64,000 nt of DNA. Source: Galdieria partita (taxonomy: Eukaryota > Rhodophyta > Bangiophyceae > Galdieriales > Galdieriaceae). Position numbers and translations under genes: made by a program. Under the pieces are notes generated by a model. That model saw nothing but the letters and a program-made list of their open reading frames with translations, did not search any database and was not told the DNA's origin. How positions within the stretch are numbered: the stretch's first letter is position 1; every line of letters starts with the position of its first letter. The stretch covers positions 62,001 through 126,000 of the forward strand of contig BQMJ01000004.1 in assembly GCA_025991245.1 (NCBI GenBank), written 5' to 3'. Positions 20,197-32,024 of the stretch are shown piece by piece.

Positions 20197-22636
20197 ATGG
20201 ATTTTGATCAAAACGAGTTTCGTGTAGATGCTCTTTATGGGCCTTTGACTAGAGGCTTTGTTCAAAGGATATGTGCTACAGATACTACAGAGGTTCCTAC
20301 AGAAGTCTCGTGCCAGGACAAGGTGAAACTTTTACGCAGAAGAGAACTGTCTTTTTTAACAACAATTTTCTAGATCCAAAGAAAGAGAAAAAAGTATGTT
20401 CCTTGTGTTGATAAACCAGAGCCAAAGAAACGCACAAGCTGTTCACAGCATACAGGTAGTAAGCCACTACTTTCTCTAGTCTACTGCTCATTGAATGATT
20501 CAAGAGACTGAAGCAAGAAAAAGTCGCAACAAAACTTTTACAGGAAAACGTCAGAAGAAGCTTCGGTCTTGGATTCCAATCGAAACTTTACCGCTATTGT
20601 TGAATTCGGTAATGGATTCTATTGCACAAGAGGAGAGAGCTGTTTATGATAACAACAAAATTCAAGATTTCTTATTAAAAACTGTTTCGGAGTTTGGTCT
20701 TGGTACATCGTCAATTGTTTCCAATCAATTATTTGAAACGTGTCGTCAGTATTTATTGTCGCATATTGTGGGAAATCCTGCCTTTCATAGCAGTTTCCGA
20801 GTGGATTTTCGATCACCAGTTTCTGTCAAATCTTATAAGCATTTCGTAGTCAACCCATTGAGTATGAAGGAGCCAGCGAGTGGGAATCCTTGTAACGAAG
20901 AAACTGAAGACCCAGTAACCGATAGTGCTTCTGAACAGGATGTTTTGAATCTGCATCTAGGACCAAGAAGGCTCACCAGAACATTGTACCATGTTCTAAG
21001 AAGTAAAAGTCATGAAAGAAGTGAAGACCTACAGGAAACGTCTAGAAATGGCTCGTTACATAAGAATACATTAGTGTCGGTAGCACAGTCAGATATTGAA
21101 ACAGAAGACTACGATGGTGAGCAAGATTTAGGTATTCATATTCAAGAGTATAAGGATTCAGAAATTTCACATGCAGTGCAATTGAAAGAATATCATCATA
21201 TATCTCATCCTATTGTGAGGTTCTTACCTATCTTGCATAACTTTTTTCAATATGATTCTAAAGACCGAGGCTATCATTCTGTTGACGATGTTCAAAGTAA
21301 GGCCTGTTTACTTGAAGTTTTGAACAAACTTCCAGACAAGGACACTGCTATTGTTCATGAGACTTTGAATTTTGACAAAAGTAAAAGGTCTGAAAGGAAC
21401 ACGTTTGAGAATCAAGGGAGTTTGAAGACCCAAAAGTACAACTACGATTCTCAAAAGTCGAACCCAACTTGTCCTTATGAACTAGCTCGCAAAGACCGAA
21501 TCTTGCGGAATGAAGCAATTCTTCGTAGGATGACAAGGGATAAATTGCTACAGGAAAGCAAAATAGGGCAAGAAAACGATAGACCTTCTGAATACTTGGA
21601 CAAAGATCCGTCTGCATATTTTATAAATGAAGAAATGGAGAATCTACGCATTTTCTTGCAAGGTTTAGGAATTTTTTGTGAATTCCCCTTGTGGAAAACG
21701 TTAACAGCATTCATTCATTTACTTATGGAAGAACGTGATGAGAAAGCCTCACATAGTCCAAACTTTTATACTACACGTCGAGACATTCGTCGAATGGAAC
21801 GAGTTTTGGAATCTTGCTCTGAAAACGGACAGGTCCAGGAGGCGATTCGGAGATACTTGCGAGTTTTACAATCAACAGAATACAGAGAGAGACGAAATTT
21901 ATTTACTTTATTCAGAGGTCCATGGAATGATGACAACAAAAATGCGATCTTCTTCAAGGCATGGGAAAAGTACGGAAACGGAAGAGATGCCAACAAACTA
22001 ATTGCGATGGAAATGGGATCTGAAGTCCATCCTAATCAAGTTGCTTATATGAAATCCCTTTATCCTGGCTGGCTACTATACAAACAAATGCTTTCCGGGA
22101 GTTCCAATGTCAATAATGGTCAAGAAGACCCTAACTCAACAGATTACCAACCAATCTGTGCATTTTGTTTGGCGCCAAGTAACTACTTGGAAAATCTTCA
22201 AGACTTTCCTGGTCCAATAGCAGCTACTTCAAGAGAAGATGGCTTGGATTTGGGCCCATTCATAGGACCATTACGTTTCTCTGCCTTCAACTCTATGATA
22301 TCGAGTCCTTGTTCCTCTTTTTCTAGCAATAGTGGGTATTTTGTGCACCGTCTTTGTGCTTTGTGGGCTCCCGAGGTATTTGAGGCATATGACGGAACTT
22401 TGTTAAATATTGCGCAGGCAATACAAAGAGCCCGTCAGATCTTTTGTTGCTATTGTCGACGAAAAGGTGCTTCGCTTGGCTGCAAAGAATGCAAGCGTTG
22501 TTATCATGCTCCCAAGTGTGCACTCCTTGCAGGTTGCTATCTAGACACCTCAACCTTCCAACTTCTTTGTCCCTTACATGCTCGTGTCGAAGCTGCCGTA
22601 GTGGTGAAGAATTCGACTCGTGCAAATTGCCAATAA
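20197..22636 (+). CDS. Chromatin-type protein with SANT-like and extended PHD zinc fingers
   Basis: Three exons from ATG 20197 (MDFDQNEFRVDALYG), with GTGAAA..TCTAG and GTAGTA..TCAAG introns. The basic region KRQKKLRSW is followed by a low-complexity acidic middle. About residues 560-600 carry a SANT/Myb-like motif (NAIFFKAWEKYG..ANKLIAMEMGS). The C-terminal 170 residues form an extended PHD: CAFCLAP, then YFVHRLCALWAPEV, FCCYCRRKGASLGCKECKRCYHAPKCALLAG and LCPLHARVE. This ePHD (zinc knuckle plus atypical PHD) is the module of MLL, AF10, BRPF and JMJD2. No SET or JmjC domain is present. I infer a nuclear histone- or DNA-binding protein; the complex is unknown. Confidence 0.72.
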
Positions 22637-23097
22637 TTGATTGCTACCCGTACATTTTGCTATTGTGGTCGTTTACTGCGTTTCTCAATAAAGTTCGTTG
22701 GAATTTGCGACTCTGTTAAGTATTGAAACCTATACGGGAGTTATTTTTCTTTATGGAAACAAGTTAATTTTCAGGCGGATATAGTTTCGAGTTTTATCCG
22801 TCTCACGTTGAACAAAACCTTTTTGTGGAATACAAATGATGAAACTGCGTCCGTACCAGTCTGAAGAATTCTTAACTGAAGAGTCGCAGTATGCTGATGT
22901 ATTCAGTCACTTTAGGAAGTTTTCGATTCCTTTGATAACCGAAGAAAGAGAATAGAGTGCAGTTTGCTTGAACAACAAGTGTATTTTTATTTATTGTGTT
23001 TGGAATAAAGATTATTTGTAGAAGCTTAGTCTTAATATAGTTTTGCGAGAACCCTTTAAACTACTTAAGAATTTTCTCATGCAAACTGATAATACAT
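22637..23097. other. 461-bp intergenic stretch with a 39-codon ORF
   Basis: Between two plus-strand genes. AATAAA at 22688 fits the end of the ePHD gene. An ATG-started frame of 39 codons (22836-22955; MMKLRPYQSEEFLTEESQYA and on) looks protein-like in composition, but I find no donor or acceptor that links it to a longer gene. It is a candidate micropeptide or unplaced exon only. Confidence 0.3.
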
Positions 23098-26093
23098 ATG
23101 GAAGAGAATATGCGCCCGTGTTCAGCAGCTGCTTCAGACGTCGTTCTGTTGAAAGAAGGAGTTTTAGTAGTCAGCGGTAGAAGGGGAAAACCTTTATGGC
23201 TTTCTGGCTTACAGTTTCCGTTCCCTGGAAATGGTATTGTTTCTTTTGAAGCTAGAGGAACATCAGATATTGGAGTATTTTTCTCTTCAACTCCAGAGGA
23301 TGTTCACGAGGATGACCAAGTTTTGACGGTTGAAAGTTCTCACCGTTCTGAATACGAAGTTGTCATTGGCAGTTATTGCAATAAAAAGAGTGTCATTCGG
23401 AAGAGAGGAGTCCTTAGAGCCTTCTGTAGTACTGGTGTTGGGAGCAGCGTTGAACAGTCTACCTCAACAGTTGCTGCTAGGCAAAGTTTTGATAAGTCGT
23501 GGACCTTTGAAAAATATTGGATAGGTATTAAAGATGGTGTAATTGTAGCAGGCAAAGGTCCTGTTGGTTCTTTTGTGTTCCTGAAGTGGGAAGATAGTGA
23601 ACCAGTAAACAGTTCCTTTCAGATTGGAGTTTCATCTTGGCATCAACCAGTAGTATTTCGTTTTTTTCAAGTCACTCCAGCCACAGAAGGATTAATACCA
23701 TCAAGTAAAGAAAGTTTGTCATTCATTGCTGATTTTTTCTTCGTCGCAAGAAACTATTTCAACAGATGCTTTCATGATATATGTTTGGAGTCTTCTGATG
23801 GTAGTCTATTTCCATGTCATGGATGTGTTCTTAGCCTCTGGAGTGAAAGTTTGAAGGAAGCGGTCAATGAAGCTATTCACTCCAATTCAACTTGTAGAAG
23901 AGGTAGGATATTGTATCAGATGGTTACAATAGATTCTATTTCGTGTCTAAAGGATGCGAAACGTTATTTGAACGAGAGATGGCACATGAAAGCGAAATGA
24001 ACTGTGCTTGTAATGATGCTTATAGTAAAATATTCTTGATGAACACGTCAAGTGAGAACGAGAAAAAAGGAATTTCATCAGTTAAGGAAGTTTTCAAAAG
24101 TATTCCAACTATTCTTATTAATGCATCCACAAATGCTACTGCTATGTTTGTTCAGTTGCTATATGGGGTCGGATTGGATAGGAAACAATTTTATAGAATG
24201 GAGAGTGATGATATAATTTTGAATTTGTCAGAACATGATCAACAAACATGGAAAGAGTGCAAAGTGCTCATCGAAGAATGGGAAGTTTCTTCATTGGCTA
24301 ACATGTTTGAAGATCAAACTTTTTCAGAAGCGGGAGTTGTTTCCCGTATGAGTGGCTCTGATTTATTTACAAATTTATCTGAATATTATCCAGACAACTT
24401 TGTCAGTAACTTTGTGTACTATTTGAATTATCTCATGGACTCTTCATTTTTATCTGATGTAGAATTGATTTTGCCATTACAGTAGGTAGAAAGTTTCTTT
24501 TATTTATGGCTGGATTGACCTGTCTGAAGAGAGGAACAGAAAGCTTCAGAGAATAGTGTCATTTTTACTTATTCAGACCAGTTAGAAGAAGATCACCGGA
24601 ATCCGTGTGTTTCATTTCATGCTCATCGACTTGTTTTGGCTTCAAGAAGTAGTTATTTTTTGAAGATGTTTTCAAGTGGAATGAGAGAAACTTTACAAGA
24701 GAAAATTGAAATTTTTAACGTGGAGGTTCCCTCTTTTCAAAGGATGCTCAATGAAATATATCAGAAACCGGCTTATAGAATGGAGAAAGATGCTTATTTG
24801 TGGTCAGACTATTTGAATGACCTTAGAGTTGGAGATATGTTTAATATAACTCGTTTTATCCGGGAAGCAACTAGTAATCTCAGAAACCTTGTGGATACCT
24901 CCAATGTTATACATTTAGCTAATCTATCTCTTGACTTTAAACTCTTTGACTTGTTTGAAGCCTCGACTGATTTTATTTGTTCCCATTTTTATGAAGTTTC
25001 ACATATGACTGAATTTTCATGTCTCTCCGAAGATTGTTTTCTTCATATTTTGAGTCGCATGGACTTGGAGGTTCGACATGAGAATGAAGTTGCGCAAACA
25101 GTTCTCAAATGGCTCGACGACAATAACCCTTCATGTTCAGTTGCACAAGATTTATTCTCCATGATAAGACAGAAATGGGTTGATCCGCTGTTATTAAACA
25201 GTATAAAGCAGAGGCATCATCTCTTGGAAAGTTTACAAGTTGGAGAAGTCTCTCTGGGACAATCCTTAGCTGCTGATGAAGAAAATGAGTTTCGATATGA
25301 CGGGAAGAATAGAGATTTGAGCACTGGCACCGTGGAAAGTTTGCCAAATAATTTTTTTGCAAATGAAAATGACGTTTCTGAAGTCTTCGAACAGCCAAGA
25401 TCGATGATTTTCGAATCGTTCCAACTGGTGAGAATTGAACCTGTGAAGTGGCTCCCGTCACAATTTACCTTTAAAACACATGAAGAAAGGTGGCTGCTTC
25501 TTAAAAAGGACTGGAACAGAATTTATGGCAGTATTCCTCGAATTGCTCCCGGTGAAGTATGGATTCCATATATACCAAAGTTGCAATCGGCTGGTGTACT
25601 CTATTATTTAGGGTGTCTTCATGGTTTGCAACTGGGAGGAACTCGAGTGAATCCTTACAAATATAACATTGTTAATATAACTTCATCATCAGGCAGTCGT
25701 TTTGCTAAGCTTGAAAGCCTTGCTGAAAGCTTCATCAATCGCTCTTCCTTTGCGTTACCAAACTCTAGTTCATTGGTTTGGTTTACTCTAGACTTGGGAG
25801 TCGACAGACTTCTTGCCTGTTCATTTTACACACTTGCTCATGATGGTTCCGAATCGAATTTCTTACGAAATTGGTGTCTTGAAGGTAGCAAAGATGGCAT
25901 AGATTGGATTGTACTAAAGGAGCACCAAAATGATAAGGCCTTGCAGTTCCCTATGCAAAGGGCTACGTGGAAATTAGAAGAAGCTGCTTCGCGAGAGTTT
26001 TACAGATATTTTCGAGTCGTGGCGGGGCCACCTTGTAAAAGGATAAATTTGGGTAGTTTTGAGTTTTATGGAAGACTTCGTATGAAACATTGA
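23098..26093 (+). CDS. FAOMT-like / BTB / BACK / discoidin-like protein (At2g30600 architecture)
   Basis: Three exons, 23098..23902, 23953..24481 and 24557..26093. The N-terminus carries a farnesoic acid O-methyltransferase-like beta domain (GIVSFEARGTSDIGVFFSS, YEVVIGSYCNKKSVIRKRG, KYWIGIKDGVIVAGKG, FQIGVSSWHQPVVFRFFQV). It is followed by two BTB regions (CLESSDGSLFPCHGCVLSL; then FLSDVELIL..FHAHRLVLASRSSYFLKMFSSG), a BACK domain (FICSHFYEVSHMTEFSCLS, ILKWLDDN-like helices) and a C-terminal discoidin/F5-8C-like sandwich (WFTLDLGVDRLLACSFYTL, LEGSKDGIDWIVL, YRYFRVVAGPP). This is the architecture of plant At2g30600-type BTB proteins. I infer a Cullin-3 adaptor. The intron before the second BTB is 75 nt, long for this window. 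Confidence 0.85.
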
Positions 26094-26665
26094 GTCCAGA
26101 TTTGGGGTTCAAAGTAAGAAGTTATTTATTCTTCGTCTGGATAGAGTTGAGAGTTCTTAATGAAACGGACCATTAATGGTGAAGTTCACACAGTGAACAA
26201 GTAATATCTTCGAAGTCTCGTAAAAACTCGCGATAGTAGTGATTCGATTCATTCTGTGAAAGTTGGTTGGACCTGGGCCTCAGTTCCATATTCCTGAGAA
26301 CCATTTAAAAATGATTTGATGCAAGTATAGTTTTACAGTATTCAATATAAATCCGAGAAAGAACATTCAATTTCTCTAAAAATGTTTGTATTATGAATTG
26401 TCACGGTTGCCATTGTTTAATGACACTACACCATCTAGCTTATAAGATGTTTGCTTCAGAAACTTCTCGAACAAATAAATCGAAGAGCCTCGACCTCGGA
26501 TGTTTGAGCAGGCCACATCCAAATATTCGATATTCTAGAGGCTACAATGTCTTTCTCAGTTTCGAGATGAAGCACTATAATAGAATTATTTGTGCCGAAA
26601 AGACCAATTATCTCAGTCTGGACTTGATATATTATTGTATATAATTCTACCATTCTAACCAGTAT
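26094..26665. other. Tail-to-tail intergenic region, 572 bp
   Basis: Between the BTB/BACK gene (+) and USE1 (-). AT-rich. A GGATGT..ACATCC hairpin lies within 26494-26522. No supported gene. Confidence 0.4.
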
Positions 26666-27571
26666 CTAATGAAAACGAATAGTCAAGTAGACAAGAATCC
26701 ACAGTAGCGGCAACAAAGATATTATGACCCAAACGTGCCATTTGGTCTTCCTAGATTCAATCCCAAACTGCTCTGTTAGTCTCAACTGCTTTCCAGTTTG
26801 GGACAAATTATTATCGACAACATCAGCTAATTTTTCTAAACGTTCTTGATCTCGTTTCAACGCTTCATATACTTCCGATGAACCACTCTTCAACTGTTTA
26901 GTAAGCGACAGAAGTTCCGTCGTTAAGATTTCGTTGCTATCTTTGACGTGATGGGTCAATTCACTATCACTAGATTTCTCTCCGCGACGTTTCCTAAGTA
27001 GTGTTCTACCTTTTACTTCTCCTTCCACTTTAAATGCCGAAATACTAGACTTCTGGGGCTCAGGTAACTGTAAAAATGACAAATAGCTCCTACAGTTGTT
27101 AGAACTTACTTTAACCGAATTTGCATTCACATAAAAGGACTTGACTACATTACAAGCAATAGATTCTTCAGCAAGTGGCGCAAAAGAAACGTTCCTCAGT
27201 AGCGATATTTCTTGCAATGTACGGAAACGTCGCCTCAAAGCCTGAAACTTCTCTAAAGTGACAATTTGATCGTCTGAAGTACCTTGGGTGGAAACTACGA
27301 GTTGTTTAGAAAAATGCCCATCTTCAAAGGAAAAGCTTTCCTCTAGTAGCTGCACGAGACGACATAAAACGACGAGTACTACTTTCAGTTGTAACGAACC
27401 AAGAAGCTTCTTGCGTGAATTTTCTTCTCTATATAAATTTGAAGCAAAATTTTCTCCTATATCCAAGAGATTTTCTAAGTAGTTTACTTTTTCTATAGCA
27501 CTCTTCTTTGCAAAGTACGGTTCAACGTGAGTCAGCAACTGTCTTGTGAATCGATCCCCTTCACAATCCAT
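26666..27571 (-). CDS. USE1: USE1-like SNARE (ER-Golgi retrograde transport)
   Basis: Tail-anchored Q-SNARE of the ER used for Golgi-to-ER COPI vesicles, with Sec20, Ufe1/Syx18 and Sec22. From ATG 27571 the N-terminal helical part is followed by the SNARE motif (SNEILTTELLSLTKQLKS, EALKRDQERLEKLADVVDN, NLSQTGKQLRL) and one C-terminal membrane anchor (WHVWVIISLLPLLWILVYLTI) with only three residues after it. Length (about 290) and order match Use1. A 42-nt segment (GTAAGT..TTACAG, after NANSVK) is an intron in all respects but has no stop and is a multiple of three, so reading it as exon would add 14 residues. Confidence 0.85.
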   Translation of the reverse strand: MDCEGDRFTRQLLTHVEPYFAKKSAIEKVNYLENLLDIGENFASNLYREENSRKKLLGSLQLKVVLVVLCRLVQLLEESFSFEDGHFSKQLVVSTQGTSDDQIVTLEKFQALRRRFRTLQEISLLRNVSFAPLAEESIACNVVKSFYVNANSVKVSSNNCRSYLSFLQLPEPQKSSISAFKVEGEVKGRTLLRKRRGEKSSDSELTHHVKDSNEILTTELLSLTKQLKSGSSEVYEALKRDQERLEKLADVVDNNLSQTGKQLRLTEQFGIESRKTKWHVWVIISLLPLLWILVYLTIRFH

Positions 27572-28335
27572 TTGGTCAGGACTTCCCTGGACCTTCCTTG
27601 AATAATAAGAAACTATAGTCGTTCGAGTTGAGACTTTTGATTATTTCTCTTCACTCGGAAAGGTTTTCTTTATCATTCATTTTCTTTGACTATTGTCTAC
27701 TTCAGTGTTGGTCACTTGTCACTCATGAAGGGAACTTCACGCATAGCTTGAAAAGTGTAGTAGTGATTTGCCAAAAAATTAAAGCAGCAAAACACGACAG
27801 GAACTTTTATGTAGACAAGTGTTGTTACCAGCGCTTTGCACATTGGAGCTTGTTACATATTTGTCAAAATACAATAAGTGTACAACTAGAGCCATAACTT
27901 AACTTCTATCACTTGGCAAGTGCTATCTTCGACAATTTCAATGACTCCAACTAAGAATTGAGAAGTGTTGTCTTCTTTATAGAAGATATCCATGACTATG
28001 TCCTTCAAATGTTTTCGTCAAAGTGGTGTAAATAACACTCGTGCAAGTTTTATTCATATTCTTCTCTATTATTTTGTTCAGTTGTATTCTCAAGTTGCAA
28101 AACTGCAAAATAACCGAACAATGAAGGATAGCAAGAAAGTCAAAATTGTTACTTTATTATATACAGGAAAGGCGATCCTGCAAGCAAAAGAACCAAATTC
28201 TGGTTTCTAGCACAAGGAAATTTGTTTAAGACTCGCTACTGCAATAATCGTTTGTTGCATAAATAGATGCACCTGATAAAGACGCTCGACTGAACATTGA
28301 CTGGTTACGGTTGATGGATTTAATGAATTTTAAAG
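27572..28335. other. 764-bp intergenic stretch
   Basis: Contains the USE1 promoter and the 3' flank of MLH1. A 72-codon ATG frame on the plus strand (27992-28210) has no recognised features. No RNA gene or repeat seen. Confidence 0.4.
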
Positions 28336-30726
28336 TTAGCAACGTTCAAAGACTCTAAATAATCTTTCCAAAGATGTAATTTCAATAACATCTCCGTTCG
28401 TCGCGCATTCCTTAGGAGGATCAAAGTTCGTCCGCAAAGTCTCAAACAATATCTGTTGCCGTCTGATGTCGCCAGTCTCTGGTGTATACACACTAAGCAT
28501 AGATTTTTCAACAGTATCTTCGTGTGAGTTGAAACTGCAAGAAAATAAACAGGAAAGTGAAACACAAATATCCTCCAGAAACAATTCCAGGTCATACCAT
28601 CGTGTTTCTCCACCAAGACGAAATAGGAATTCTCCAATAAGTTGTTGACGAAACAAGAATCCTTCGCATAAGCGAGGCATACCAGTAAGGAAAAAGTGCG
28701 ATAGCTGATTGCCTTCAAAGGTTATCGCAAAGTATTCACGAAGAAGGTTGCGGTATTTTGAAAGTACATTAGAAACTTCCGTAACTATTTCATAATGTTT
28801 TTCCTGTTGCAGCTCACAATTCTCGACATGACTGTTTAAGTGCATGAGAATGGACTCAAACACCGATATTTTCGGAGAGATCTTAACAAAGTCGAAGTTT
28901 TGAATCATTTTTAGGCTCTGAGTATGAGATTCAAAATAAGCAAATTAGAATATTTGCAGTGAGAATGTAACAAACCTTCTGAAAGAACATTCCTTTTGAT
29001 AAACGTGTCAAGTTTAGCCAAAACAATTTTGTCTGGTACTGTACTAGAATATGATCTTCGTCGACGCCTCCTATAAAACAAGATTCGCTAAGCATCTTCT
29101 TAATGCCATCATGACAGTCGTTTGCAAATATATCTAGACGTTCTCTTATAAAGTATGCTACGGAATCTCTTTTCCATTCATGAAAGATTTTATCGTCAAC
29201 TGCTGAATCGAGCTCGATATCACCAAAATAAGACTGATCTGAACTATTTTCCTGTAGAAGCAAATCAACTGAGCTCTGACCAGTTGATCCTTCTCGAAAA
29301 AGTCTACCTTCACTTGTACAGTCGGCATCATAGCTCGATTCCGTCGAAAGAAAGGAGTCTAAACTACAATTAGAATGGAGTAAACTTGTGCGAATCTTTT
29401 TATAGGGGCGTCTTTCCTTTGAAGGTGTGAAGCTGGAGTTAGATATAACAGTAGCATTCCGTTCATCACTTAAATAGGATCCCTCTTTTGTAGACGTTTT
29501 ACCTCGCTTTTCTTCCGACACACTTTGATGGTCCAAGGTATACTTTTCAAGATGTGACGTAAAGGATTCTATGCTTTCTCGATATGATGTATCCCGCAAC
29601 GTCACCGTATGAAAATTTCTTGATGAACTCGTCCTTGACAACTTAGCTTCAATGGAATGCAACACGTTTTCTACAATATTATCTTCGTCTAATACATATA
29701 TCTGTCTCTTTGCAGGATGAACATTGACATCTAAACGATGCGAGTCTATTGCCATGTTGATATAAACAAATGGATAGCTACTCTTTGGAAGCAATGAAGA
29801 ATACAGTGAAGAAATGGCTCTTTTCAGAGACTGCCATTCTATCAATCTACCATTGACAAAAAGGAGATATTGTGGCCTTCGCAAAGAGTAATTTGCGTTG
29901 GTGACATAACCGCGGAATGAAAAAGTTGTGGTAAATGCTCCAACCTCTAGAAGTTCTTCCGTCAATTCCTTACCGTAAACGCTTCCAATACTTGCCAACT
30001 CCGATTCAACACAAGGAGTAAAAAAATCGTACTTTGTACTTTCAAGTCTCTTGCAGCTAAAAGAAACAGAAGGATAACGAACACTATATTTCATCAGCAG
30101 GTCGATAATAAAACGATACTCTTCCTTCGAGTTATTCAGACTCCTTCTTCGTAGAGGACAGTTATAGAAGAGGTCTTCTACAATAAAAGTAGTACCTTTA
30201 ACTCCTGAACATTTTTTGGGATTCGGTGTACCAAGTCTATCCGACGGGACTAGTTGACCATTTTCAAAGTACGCCTGATACGCAAAGTCACTAGTCTCCT
30301 TCATAGTAGTTACTGTGAGGTGAGAGACAAAACTAATACTTGCAAGAGCTTCGCCTCTAAAGCCAAACGTACTGATAGATAATAGATCTTCATATTTTGT
30401 CATTTTGCTTGTAGCAAATCTTTCACATAGGAGATTCAGGTCATCTGGATGAATTCCTTCGCCATCATCCTTAAACTTTATCGTCTTCAAACCTCCATCT
30501 AGCAGTGAAACTTCAATTCGAGTGGCCTGGGCGTCGATGCTATTTTCCAGGAGCTCCTTCACAACTGATGCAGGTCTTAAAATGACTTCACCAGCTGCGA
30601 TTCGGTTTGCAACGTCTTTATCTAGACGTCTGATGGGACGGTGTGCTAGTAACTCTTCCTCGGTTTTAACAGGTTTTGCCGAGGATTCAATACCAGAAAG
30701 CGCTTCAGACTTTTCAGTCAGAACCA
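28336..30726 (-). CDS. MLH1: DNA mismatch repair protein MLH1
   Basis: MutL homolog 1. From ATG 30726 the GHKL ATPase has RLDKDVANRIAAGEVILRPASVVKELLENSIDA (shown here in parts: VANRIAAGEV, VKELLENSIDA), DDGEGIHPDDL, RFATSK and TFGFRGEALASIS, then the transducer VFVNGRLIE-like LLFVNGRLIEWQ and VNVHPAKRQI. After a variable linker the dimerisation domain has FIGGVDEDHILVQYQTKLFWLNLTRLSK. The protein ends in LERLFRVFERC, the FERC tail that completes the PMS2 endonuclease site and separates MLH1 from PMS1/PMS2/MLH3. Introns: GTTTGT..CTCAG before SLKMIQNF, and a 63-nt GTATGA..TTGCAG segment that is stop-free and in frame but has a strong pyrimidine tract. Confidence 0.95.
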
Positions 30727-32024
30727 TTTGGAAACATTCTTTCGTTGATACTTGGCGCCATTCGAAAGAAGTCAACAAAAGAATCGATTTCACTTTGACA
30801 ATTCGTCTTCTTTGAGAAGACCTATCGAATACCGTCTTTAACAATTACAATAGAATGAAATGTGAGAGAGAAGAGTTCTCAAAGTTCTGTACTATATCTA
30901 GAGCAACAGTTAACTATTCGGAATGGATAAAAACGTCTCAATTTCTTGATTGATCTTTCTACCCTCTTTGGCTTCTTTTCAAGAGTCCTCTTTGAGATAT
31001 TGCAGAAACCATACTATAGTTGCATGTACTTGTCGAGATTCAAGAGAAATTCCTCATTCAGGTGTGGAATATTGACGAATTTATCAAAACAAGAAAAGGA
31101 AACTAATAAATCATTTGTGTTGCTCAAAGTAGTGGAAAGAAAGTATCAATGTGATTATCAAACAAAGAATGGTCAACTAGTTAGTGGCCTATCTATAAAG
31201 GGAATAATATGCATATAATTGGGTGCAAGATAGCTTACTACTGCATTATGATAGGTGCCTTGTGGAACTGAAGAGATAGTTCCATTTCACAAAGACAAAT
31301 GAACGAAAAAGCATCCAGAACAAGAAGGATATTCATATATGCAACCTTTGAACATTTTCGGTAATTTATTGTTTCTTTCATTGAAGAACGATACTGCTTC
31401 CTTCCAGTGACCCTGGAATGACAGGCTGTGCAAGGTCCACATAGCTGTATGACCTTGAAAGAATACCCCATTGGTAGTTCCTGTCTATGAATATCAGTAG
31501 TGATATCTGCAATACCATTTTTCTATACTTCAAGGTCTTCTTGAACCAGTATCAATTGAGAGCAACTGTTTTATCTCTCATTGGCTGTGCAACAGCCGTC
31601 AGGATCTCTCTAGAACGCAGAATATATATATGCCTCTCCCATATTTTGCAGTGGTCTTTCAATTCCGGCTGATGGGTAAAAAAGACAGTCAGTCACTAAC
31701 CATACTCGAGTGTGTGATTGAATTGTAAAAGTGTGCCTAACAATATGGATACTGTTTCAGGGAGATGTGGAAAGTAAAAAGTGAGCGCATATAGAATTTT
31801 GAGAATTTTTTTAATAAAGATAAGGTGTACTTGAGATTGCTTTCACCATAACTTGCATGTAAATATATATCTGGTCATTACAGTGTTACTGCAGTGACGG
31901 TCAGTTACGGTTCCTCCAGAGGAACCCAATCCTCCTCGAACAGGTGCAGCTAAAGACATTTTCTTGTGGACACCAAATGATGACATGCACGTGTTGTCTG
32001 GCTTCACAAACTACTGAATGGTAG
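30727..32024. other. 1.3-kb divergent intergenic region with hairpins
   Basis: The largest head-to-head gap in this half of the window, between MLH1 and the kinase gene. It holds a near-palindrome at 31884-31897 and an 8-bp stem hairpin at 31909-31926. It also holds a minus-strand ATG frame at 31238..31471 with a Cys cluster (LCGPCTACHSRVTG) whose frame is open 14 codons upstream to a TATAG acceptor-like site. I do not call it a gene. Confidence 0.4.
31909..31926. promoter_or_regulatory. Perfect 8-bp inverted repeat in kinase 5' region
   Basis: GGTTCCTC-CA-GAGGAACC, about 100 bp upstream of the kinase start. It is preceded by the near-palindrome GTTACTGCAGTGAC at 31884-31897. It could be a dimeric factor site or a 5' leader hairpin. 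There is no direct evidence of function. Confidence 0.35.

Noticed and set aside
26494-26522. GGATGT..ACATCC hairpin considered as part of a tRNA
   Set aside because: No acceptor, D or T arms around it; only an isolated 6-bp stem.
31400-31700. Possible tRNA or snRNA (GGTTCAAGA motif on the minus strand)
   Set aside because: The T-loop-like motif is not flanked by a T stem and no cloverleaf can be drawn.
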